Below are positions 1 through 5,617 of a stretch of 10,052 nucleotides of DNA, one piece after another. The first letter of the stretch is position 1; each line of letters opens with the position of its first letter. The stretch is from Bacteroides sp. UBA1317 (GTDB lineage Bacteria; Bacteroidota; Bacteroidia; Bacteroidales; Bacteroidaceae), in contig DBTL01000112.1 of assembly GCA_002307035.1 (NCBI GenBank), forward strand, positions 1 to 10,052, given 5' to 3'. Position numbers and translations under genes: made by a program. Below the pieces are notes generated by a model, which saw only the letters and a program-made list of their open reading frames with translations, was not told the origin of the DNA and made no database searches.

Positions 1-1662
1 GCCGTACGTTACGGATATACCTTCCTCAATCAGAAACAGGCCTTTATGCACAAATTGCTCCCTGTATTGATAGAAAACATGGGAGATGCTTATCCTGAAT
101 TGGTTGCACAACAAGGACTGATAGAGAAAGTGATTAAAGAAGAAGAGGAATCTTTTCTACGCACGCTCGAAACAGGTATTCGTTTGCTCGATAAAACAAT
201 GAGCGACACTAAAGCTGTCGGCAAGTCGACTATCAGCGGAAAAGATGCCTTTACATTATATGATACATTCGGCTTCCCGCTCGACCTGACTGAACTTATT
301 CTTCGTGAAAACGGAATGACAGCAGACATAGAAGAGTTCAATGCCGAAATGCAGATACAGAAAGCACGCGCACGTAATGCTGCAGCCGTAGAAACAGGCG
401 ACTGGATTACGCTGAAAGAAGGAACATCCGAATTTGTAGGATATGACTACACTGAATACGAAACATCAATCCTTCGCTACCGCCAGGTAAAGCAAAAGAA
501 CCAAACACTCTACCAATTGGTACTAAGTAGTACTCCGTTTTATGCCGAAAGCGGTGGACAAGTAGGAGATACCGGAGTGATCGTTAGCGAATTCGAGACC
601 ATTGAGGTGATCGACACAAAGAAAGAAAATAACCTAGCAGTACACATCACCAAAAAGTTGCCTGAACATTTGGAAGCTCCGATGATGGCTTGTGTAGATA
701 CAGACAAACGTGCAGCTTGTGCAGCCAACCATTCAGCCACACACTTGCTTGACGAAGCATTGCGCGAAGTACTAGGCGGACATGTAGAGCAAAAAGGTTC
801 TTTGGTTACACCTGATTCTCTTCGTTTCGACTTCTCTCACTTCCAGAAAGTGACCGACGAAGAAATTCGTCAGATAGAACACTTGGTGAATGCCCGGATT
901 CGTGCCAACATCCCATTGAAAGAATACCGCAACATCCCTATCGCCGATGCCAAAGAACTCGGTGCTATCGCCTTGTTTGGTGAGAAATACGGTGATGAGG
1001 TACGTGCTATCCAATTCGGTAAGTCAGTAGAGTTCTGTGGTGGAACTCATGCGGCCGCTACCGGAAACATCGGAATGGTGAAAATCATATCCGAAAGTTC
1101 CGTTGCTGCAGGCGTACGACGCATCGAAGCTTACACCGGTGCTAAGGTAGAAGAAATGTTGGATACTATTCAAGATACATTGACTGACTTGAAAGCTCTG
1201 TTCAACAATACGCCCGACCTGGCTATTGCCATCAGAAAATATATCGATGAGAATGTCGGACTAAAGAAGCAAGTCGATGAATTTATGAAGGAAAAAGAAA
1301 CCGTAATCAAGGAAAACTTGCTAAAGAATATGCAAGAGATTAACGGAATCAAAGTGATTAAGACCTGCTTACCCATATCGGGAGAAGCCGTCAAAAACAT
1401 AGCCTTTCAACTCCGCGGAGAGATAACAGAGAACTTGTTCTTCGTAGCCGGAAACATTGAGAATCAAAAGCCATTGCTCACCGTCATGCTAAGTGACAAC
1501 CTTGTAGCCGGAGGAATGAATGCCGGCAAACTAGTGAAAGAGGCTGCCAAACTGATTCAAGGCGGCGGCGGCGGTCAAGCTCATTTTGCTACGGCCGGAG
1601 GTAAAAACACCGATGGACTAAATGCTGCTGTAGAGAAAGTAATAGAGTTGGCAGGTATCTAA
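1..1662 (+). CDS. alaS: Alanyl-tRNA synthetase, C-terminal part (5' end outside window)
   Basis: The enzyme charges tRNA-Ala with alanine in the cytoplasm and hydrolyses mischarged Ser/Gly-tRNA-Ala. The frame is open from base 1, so the ATG at 46 is internal. The first residues (AVRYGYTF) match the stretch after the class II catalytic core. Bacterial AlaS is about 870 residues, so roughly the first 320, with the ATP/alanine-binding motifs, lie to the left. Visible here, counting from base 1: the tRNA-recognition helices, the editing domain with HSATH (His244 and His248) and CGGTH (Cys346 and His350), which form the zinc-binding editing site, then a helical linker and the C-Ala domain with a glycine run and AHFATAGG near residues 521-534. 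All four editing-site ligands are intact. It ends in TAA at 1660-1662, and a terminator hairpin follows about 90 nt downstream. Identification is secure; only the left boundary is missing. Confidence 0.98.
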   Translation, partial: AVRYGYTFLNQKQAFMHKLLPVLIENMGDAYPELVAQQGLIEKVIKEEEESFLRTLETGIRLLDKTMSDTKAVGKSTISGKDAFTLYDTFGFPLDLTELILRENGMTADIEEFNAEMQIQKARARNAAAVETGDWITLKEGTSEFVGYDYTEYETSILRYRQVKQKNQTLYQLVLSSTPFYAESGGQVGDTGVIVSEFETIEVIDTKKENNLAVHITKKLPEHLEAPMMACVDTDKRAACAANHSATHLLDEALREVLGGHVEQKGSLVTPDSLRFDFSHFQKVTDEEIRQIEHLVNARIRANIPLKEYRNIPIADAKELGAIALFGEKYGDEVRAIQFGKSVEFCGGTHAAATGNIGMVKIISESSVAAGVRRIEAYTGAKVEEMLDTIQDTLTDLKALFNNTPDLAIAIRKYIDENVGLKKQVDEFMKEKETVIKENLLKNMQEINGIKVIKTCLPISGEAVKNIAFQLRGEITENLFFVAGNIENQKPLLTVMLSDNLVAGGMNAGKLVKEAAKLIQGGGGGQAHFATAGGKNTDGLNAAVEKVIELAGI

Positions 1663-1680
1663 AATATTATGGCCTAAAAA

Positions 1681-1712
1681 CTTGCATTTGGCTTTGTCAT
1701 GTAGTATATTTG
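1681..1712 (+). promoter_or_regulatory. Possible Bacteroides-type promoter in the alaS-helicase gap
   Basis: TATATTTG at 1705-1712 fits the Bacteroides -7 element TAnnTTTG. A CTTG at 1681-1684, one base off the TTTG -33 element, lies 20 nt upstream. No open reading frame that looks real follows. A transcript from here would start near 1717-1719 and run into the hairpin at 1753-1784. The -7 pattern fixes only six bases and is expected several times by chance in 10 kb, so this is tentative. Confidence 0.35.
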
Positions 1713-1752
1713 TAACATTCATATTAAAGTATCTTCAATTTATACTGAACGT

Positions 1753-1784
1753 AAAAGAGAGTGCCCATCAGCACTCTCTTTTTT
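1753..1784 (+). terminator. Intrinsic terminator downstream of alaS
   Basis: A perfect 12-bp stem, AAAAGAGAGTGC (1753-1764) paired with GCACTCTCTTTT (1771-1782), closes a 6-nt loop (CCATCA) and runs into a T tract at 1779-1784. It lies about 90 nt past the alaS stop, in the gap between convergent genes. The A run on its left side becomes a short T run on the other strand, so it may also stop transcripts from the helicase gene. It could equally end a short transcript from the putative promoter at 1681-1712. Confidence 0.85.
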
Positions 1785-2049
1785 CATATTTGCACGTCAC
1801 AGAGCACTCAAGAGAACGGTTTAGTTTGGTCAACTGCCGGTTTCTCTTGGGGCATAAGACGGTTTCTCTTCACCAATATGCCTATTTGTTATCGGAAAAC
1901 TCTTAATGAAAAAAATATTTCCTCCTGTTGTTATCAGTATAACACCTTTTTGCATTTCAAGAGCAAAGGAATAGTTAACAATACGTAAAGTTGCTCTTGA
2001 CAAAAGTAAGCTCATAACCAGTCTCAATGTAAGGAGAGAATACCACCCC
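1785..2049. other. Intergenic region with inverted repeats, no gene recognised
   Basis: No convincing gene lies between the terminator and the helicase stop codon. Three small structures are visible. CAAGAGAA (1809-1816) is complementary to TTCTCTTG (1842-1849), with a further CGG/CCG pairing inside. CGGTTTCTCTT is directly repeated at 1838-1848 and 1860-1870. TCAAGAGCAA (1957-1966) and TTGCTCTTGA (1991-2000) form a perfect 10-bp inverted repeat around a 24-nt loop. None is followed by a good T tract on either strand. The last could be an mRNA 3'-end structure for the helicase. The short open frames here show no recognisable protein signature. Confidence 0.5.
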
Positions 2050-3471
2050 TTACTCTATCTGATCCTTTGGATAATTAATCAAGTATAACGTTCCCGTAGC
2101 ACGAGTAAAAGCAGTGTATAACCAGCGAAAATAATCAGGAGCAAGGTTTTCTTGCGTAATATATCCCTGGTCAAGGAAAACATTCTTCCACTGACCACCT
2201 TGAGCTTTGTGGCAGGTCACAGCGTATGCATACTTCACTTGTAAAGCATTGTAATGCGGATCCGCCTTCATCTTCCTCATCCGATCACGTTTTACAGTAA
2301 TGTCTGCATAATCTTCAAGCACACTATAAAATAGTCGATCATTATCCGCTTTCGGAAGTGCCGGTGCATCAGAACGCAAAGTATCAAGAATCAAGTTAAC
2401 TTCCAATTCAAAATCATCATAATCAGGAAAAGCAAGTAGCACTTCGGCAAAACGAAAGCCATATAGCTCCCGAGTTCTCCTTACACGTCGCACCAGAGCA
2501 ATCTCCCCATTGGCGATGAACTCCATTTCCTTATACTTCTCCGTCCAGTAATAGTTATTTTTGGCCACCATCAAGTAATCACCTCCGGTCAACTCATCCT
2601 CACGATAAAGAATAGAGTTACGTATACCGTTATTATATATATTGGCACGTTTATTAGAGCGACAAATTACCATCGTCTCTTCCATACCATCGCGATCATA
2701 GCATCGGGTAAGCATCTCTATCAACTCATCACCGGGCACCACACAGATATCAGCAAAGCCGAGCAGCTTTATTTTTGGTAATACTTCACAACCTTTCTCT
2801 GCCGCAATCAGTCTACGCAGTTGTGTCGCATTATATAGTACCCCCGAATCTTGCATCTGCCGTACCACTTGAGTCAAATCAGCCTCACGCACTTCCAAGC
2901 CGTAACCTTTCAAAACTTCCGACGAAAGAGCAGGTCCATGTTCCTGTCCTACCGGAGGTAGCTGTGCCGTATCACCCATCAATAGTAAACGGCAGCCCAT
3001 ACTCGAATAAACAAATTGTATCAGATCGTCAAGCAAGCGCCCCGTCCCGAAGACAGCTCCCGAAAGTCCCTCATTCGAGATCATTGAAGCCTCATCCACT
3101 ATGAATAAAGTATGCGTGCTCAGATTATCATTTAGCGAAAAGTTATTCACCTCATTCGAGAACGACTGTTGCCTATATATTTTTTTGTGAATCGTGAAAG
3201 CCGAATGCCCGGCATAAGCCGAGAACACCTTTGCCGCCCTACCTGTGGGTGCCAGAAGAATCGATTTTTGCTGTAACACATCCATCGTTTTCACCAAAGC
3301 CCCAACGAGCGAAGTTTTTCCCGTTCCGGCATACCCTCTCAATACAAAAACAGCATCATTTTTGGAAGAAAGTAAAAAATCAGCTAACAAGTTGACCGTC
3401 CTTTCTTGTTCTAAAGTTGGTTCGTAAGGAAAATTTTCCTTAATTTGTTTTTCCAAATAGTTATTTATCAT
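2050..3471 (-). CDS. RecD/Dda-like superfamily 1B DNA helicase (AAA ATPase)
   Basis: An ATP-driven helicase of the RecD/Dda class (COG0507), expected to move 5'-3' on single-stranded DNA during replication or repair; its exact role is not known. Counting from the ATG at 3471 (473 aa), it has Walker A GYAGTGKTS (about 46-54), Walker B FIVDEAS (about 123-129), motif III GDTAQLPPVG (about 166-175), motif IV TQVVRQ (about 200-205), an inserted SH3-like segment beginning GDYLMVAKNNY (about 297-307), motif V VTCHKAQGGQW (about 418-428) and motif VI YTAFTRAT (about 452-459). It lacks the long N-terminal extension of RecD2 and is close in size to phage Dda. A GTG at 3472-3474 directly precedes the ATG; I prefer the ATG, which costs one residue. 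It is convergent with alaS and divergent from the gene at 3567. No recB or recC lies nearby, so a RecBCD-subunit label is not supported. I see no clear promoter. Confidence 0.93.
   Translation of the reverse strand: MINNYLEKQIKENFPYEPTLEQERTVNLLADFLLSSKNDAVFVLRGYAGTGKTSLVGALVKTMDVLQQKSILLAPTGRAAKVFSAYAGHSAFTIHKKIYRQQSFSNEVNNFSLNDNLSTHTLFIVDEASMISNEGLSGAVFGTGRLLDDLIQFVYSSMGCRLLLMGDTAQLPPVGQEHGPALSSEVLKGYGLEVREADLTQVVRQMQDSGVLYNATQLRRLIAAEKGCEVLPKIKLLGFADICVVPGDELIEMLTRCYDRDGMEETMVICRSNKRANIYNNGIRNSILYREDELTGGDYLMVAKNNYYWTEKYKEMEFIANGEIALVRRVRRTRELYGFRFAEVLLAFPDYDDFELEVNLILDTLRSDAPALPKADNDRLFYSVLEDYADITVKRDRMRKMKADPHYNALQVKYAYAVTCHKAQGGQWKNVFLDQGYITQENLAPDYFRWLYTAFTRATGTLYLINYPKDQIE
3425..3442. 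repeat. 18-bp perfect palindrome in the 5' coding region of the helicase gene
   Basis: TAAGGAAAATTTTCCTTA is fully self-complementary with no spacer. It lies about 30 nt inside the helicase reading frame, over the codons for KENFPY. In mRNA it would form a 7-bp stem with an AAUU loop just past the start codon. In DNA it would suit a dimeric DNA-binding protein. No function is shown by the sequence alone. Confidence 0.6.
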
Positions 3472-3523
3472 CACTTTACGAGAAAAAAGCTCTCCAGACT
3501 ATCGCTTATTAGATTTATTTTTT

Positions 3524-3531
3524 TATTTTTG
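3524..3531 (+). promoter_or_regulatory. Candidate -7 element upstream of the 3567 gene
   Basis: TATTTTTG fits the Bacteroides -7 pattern TAnnTTTG. It would start transcription near 3536-3540, about 28 nt before the ATG at 3567, followed by an A-rich leader typical of Bacteroides translation starts. I see no clear TTTG -33 element 19-21 nt upstream, so only the -7 half is supported. It would drive the cluster 3567-5617. Confidence 0.45.
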
Positions 3532-3566
3532 TACTACGAATATAAACTAAAAAAAACATATTTATC

Positions 3567-4253
3567 ATGAAAGCTGTAATTAATATCGTGTTAGCCCTTT
3601 GTGTGTGTGCATTAGTCTACATCTGCTATGCCAGCATCATGGGACCTATTAAGTTTGAAACAGAACAAAAGCACAGAGAAAAGCTGGTTATTGCACGTTT
3701 AATCGACATTCGTAAGGCACAACAAGAGTTTCGTATGCGCCATGAAGGTAAATACACAGCAAGCTTTGACACTTTAATCGATTTCGTAAAAACTCAAAAG
3801 ATTCCTTTCATTATGAAAGAAGGTGTTCTTTCTGATAAACAATTGGAAGATGGTATGACAGAAAGAAAAGCGATGGTTCTTATCAACAAAGCAAAGAAGA
3901 CCGGGAATTGGACAGAAGTAAAAGCAGCCGGTCTCGCAGACTTTAAGCGTGATACAATGTGGGTAGCCGTTATGGATACCATCTTTACCAAAGGTTTCAA
4001 CGCTGATTCTTTAAGATACATTCCTTTCGGAAATGGTGCACAATTTGAGATGGCGGCTAAAAATGACACAACAAAGTCAGGAGCTCCAATCTATTTGCTC
4101 GAAGTTAAAGCTCCTTATGATTCCTATTTGAATGGTCTTGATCAGCAAGAAGTATCAAACCTCAAAGACAAACAAGCCAAATTAGGCCGATATGCGGGTT
4201 TGATGGTTGGATCTCTCGAAACGCCAAACAACAATGCCGGTAACTGGGAATAA
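3567..4253 (+). CDS. Uncharacterised single-span membrane protein, pseudopilin/PilN-like layout
   Basis: A 228-residue protein I cannot place in a named family. Residues about 4-24 form one hydrophobic helix with a Lys at position 2, suggesting an N-in anchor with the rest in the periplasm. No signal-peptidase II lipobox is apparent: the cysteines at 12, 14 and 20 sit inside the helix. Next comes a charged helix (about 31-58) ending RKAQQEFRMRHEGKYTASFD, then a soluble domain and a low-complexity Asn-rich tail (PNNNAGNWE). The hydrophobic helix, amphipathic helix and GKYTASFD-type turn recall type II pseudopilins, but there is no prepilin-peptidase site, so this is an analogy of layout only. 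The ATG at 3567 follows an A-rich leader. It is first in a cluster with the DUF3822 gene 15 nt downstream and rsmD. A terminator-like hairpin inside the next gene may end part of its transcripts. Confidence 0.85.
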   Translation: MKAVINIVLALCVCALVYICYASIMGPIKFETEQKHREKLVIARLIDIRKAQQEFRMRHEGKYTASFDTLIDFVKTQKIPFIMKEGVLSDKQLEDGMTERKAMVLINKAKKTGNWTEVKAAGLADFKRDTMWVAVMDTIFTKGFNADSLRYIPFGNGAQFEMAAKNDTTKSGAPIYLLEVKAPYDSYLNGLDQQEVSNLKDKQAKLGRYAGLMVGSLETPNNNAGNWE

Positions 4254-4268
4254 TAATAAATAAAGAAC

Positions 4269-5066
4269 ATGCCCGAAAGAGCAATAATAGAAAACATCGA
4301 TTTTAGTAAATCGGATCAATACACACTATCCATCCGTCTGAGTACGGATGGATTTTCTTTTTCTGTGTATAATCCTCTACATGAGGGAAGTACATTCCTC
4401 ACTAGAGTTCAGATAGACCCTAGTCTCTCTCTTACCGCTAATCTGAAACGAGTCTTTCGTGAATCAGACTTTCTAAGCCACTCTTACAAGCGGATTAACA
4501 TTGTAATGGCAGGAAAGCGGTTTACGATGATACCTTTTGAATTATTTGAAGATGAACAGATTGAAATGATATTCTATCATAATCATCAAAAGCGGGAAAA
4601 CGAAATAGTACTCTACAACATATTGAAAAAAAACAATATTGTCGTTATATTTGGTATGGATAAAAGTGCTCACCAATTCTTAGCAGAACAATATCCTCAT
4701 GCTAAATTCTATTCGCAATCCACGCCTATATCGGAGTATTTCTCCGCTAAAAGCCGATTGGGAAACAGCAAAAAGATGTATGCCTGCATACAAGACAACA
4801 CAATGGATGTCTATTGCTACGAACGCGGACATCTACTATTGGCTAATTCTTTCGAATGTAAGCAAACAGAAGATCGTGTCTATTATTTATTATATATCTG
4901 GAAACAATTGAATTTAAACCAAGAAAGAGATGAACTTCAACTCACCGGAACAATAAATGATAAAGAAAAGCTTACTCAAGAATTACGAAAGTTCGTCTCA
5001 CAAGTATTTATTATTCCTCAAAGTATATTTACAGACATCCAAACATTAACATCATGCGAGTTATAA
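4269..5066 (+). CDS. DUF3822 family protein, possible degenerate actin-like (PilM/GspL-type) fold
   Basis: A 265-residue cytoplasmic protein without signal peptide or membrane span. Its sequence and position directly before rsmD match DUF3822 proteins of the Bacteroidetes, whose function is unknown to me. It has two halves. The first has a beta hairpin-like run LSIRLSTDGFSFSVYNP (about 20-36) and INIVMAGKRFTMIPFELF (about 76-93). The second has KMYACIQDNTMDVYCYERG (about 169-187) followed by the helix RVYYLLYIWKQL. The second resembles the phosphate-2 loop of PilM-type actin-like proteins (hxDhGxxxTDhxVxxxG), but the conserved DxG is absent, so ATP binding is doubtful. The ATG at 4269 gives a 15-nt gap from the upstream membrane-protein gene; its stop overlaps the rsmD start by 13 nt, suggesting translational coupling. 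The family call is fairly sure; the fold is inference. Confidence 0.85.
   Translation: MPERAIIENIDFSKSDQYTLSIRLSTDGFSFSVYNPLHEGSTFLTRVQIDPSLSLTANLKRVFRESDFLSHSYKRINIVMAGKRFTMIPFELFEDEQIEMIFYHNHQKRENEIVLYNILKKNNIVVIFGMDKSAHQFLAEQYPHAKFYSQSTPISEYFSAKSRLGNSKKMYACIQDNTMDVYCYERGHLLLANSFECKQTEDRVYYLLYIWKQLNLNQERDELQLTGTINDKEKLTQELRKFVSQVFIIPQSIFTDIQTLTSCEL
4328..4363 (+). terminator. Terminator-like hairpin inside the DUF3822 gene
   Basis: A perfect 10-bp stem, ATCCATCCGT (4328-4337) with ACGGATGGAT (4344-4353), closes a 6-nt loop (CTGAGT) and is followed by the T-rich run TTTCTTTTTC (4354-4363). Geometry and loop size match the alaS terminator in this window. It starts 59 nt into the DUF3822 frame, over codons for SIRLSTDGF. 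There is no hairpin in the 15-nt gap after the upstream gene, so this could partially terminate that gene's transcripts. The T tract is broken by one C, so read-through is likely. Confidence 0.5.
4623..4653 (+). promoter_or_regulatory. Weak candidate internal promoter ahead of rsmD
   Basis: TATATTTG at 4646-4653 fits the -7 pattern TAnnTTTG, with TTG at 4623-4625 placed 20 nt upstream (ATTG instead of TTTG). It lies inside the DUF3822 gene, about 400 nt before rsmD, and could supply rsmD independently of the upstream hairpin. Chance matches to this short pattern are common in A/T-rich DNA. Confidence 0.2.
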
Positions 5067-5617
5067 GCGGCATTTATAGAAGAAGAAGATTTGATATCCC
5101 TCAGAATTTTAAGGCGCGTCCAACAACTGACTTCGCGAAGGAGAATCTGTTTAATGTACTGGCCAACCATATAGATTTTACCGATGGCATATCAGCCCTT
5201 GATTTATTCTCGGGCACTGGTGGAATAAGTATGGAACTTATCTCTCGTGGTTGCGATAAAGTGATCAGCATTGAAAAAGAAGGAGCACATCATGCTTTTA
5301 TCTCCAAGATCATGCAAGATGTAAAAACAGACAAATGCCTTCCTATCCGGGGAGATGCGTTTAAATTCATCAACAGGACCAAAGAAAAATTTGACTTTAT
5401 ATTTGCTGATCCTCCTTACGAATTGAAGGAACTAGAGACGATTCCCTATTTAATATTTAAGAATGAGCTACTAAAAGACGAAGGATTATTCGTCCTTGAA
5501 CACGGAAAAAAGAACCACTTTGAGACACATCCCCATTTTCTTGAAAGAAGAGTATATGGTAGTGTTAACTTCTCTTTTTTCTCATCAAAGCAACGGGGAG
5601 AGGAGACGAATGACTGA
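5054..5617 (+). CDS. rsmD: 16S rRNA (guanine(966)-N2)-methyltransferase RsmD
   Basis: RsmD uses S-adenosylmethionine to methylate N2 of G966 (E. coli numbering) in 16S rRNA during 30S assembly. At 187 residues it is close to the E. coli enzyme (198). Visible motifs are the N-terminal MRVISGIYRRR and ARPTTDFAKENLFN (about 21-34) of the RNA-contacting region, the SAM-binding motif I ALDLFSGTGG (about 48-57), an acidic residue after strand 2 in SIEKE (about 72-76), and the catalytic DPPY (119-122). The fold is a Rossmann-like class I methyltransferase. The ATG at 5054 lies within the end of the DUF3822 gene (13-nt overlap), so translation is probably coupled. The 3' end overlaps the convergent cardiolipin synthase gene by 33 nt, and no intrinsic terminator is seen there. 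Confidence 0.96.
   Translation: MRVISGIYRRRRFDIPQNFKARPTTDFAKENLFNVLANHIDFTDGISALDLFSGTGGISMELISRGCDKVISIEKEGAHHAFISKIMQDVKTDKCLPIRGDAFKFINRTKEKFDFIFADPPYELKELETIPYLIFKNELLKDEGLFVLEHGKKNHFETHPHFLERRVYGSVNFSFFSSKQRGEETND

Noticed and set aside
2001..2008. Minus-strand TACTTTTG matching the TAnnTTTG promoter pattern
   Set aside because: No TTTG element lies at 19-21 nt, and it lies downstream of the helicase stop with no gene to drive before the alaS terminator.
1682..2027. Several short open frames on both strands in the alaS-helicase gap
   Set aside because: They overlap one another and the terminator hairpin, have no family signature or plausible start context, and are A/T-rich chance frames.
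2775..3104. Plus-strand open frame of 109 codons inside the helicase gene
   Set aside because: It lies antisense to a helicase with all motifs intact, has no recognisable domain and looks like a complementary-strand shadow.
2050..5617. Anti-phage defence island built around the RecD-like helicase
   Set aside because: The neighbours are alaS, DUF3822 and rsmD, with no nuclease, toxin, reverse transcriptase or mobile-element genes; nothing supports a defence role.
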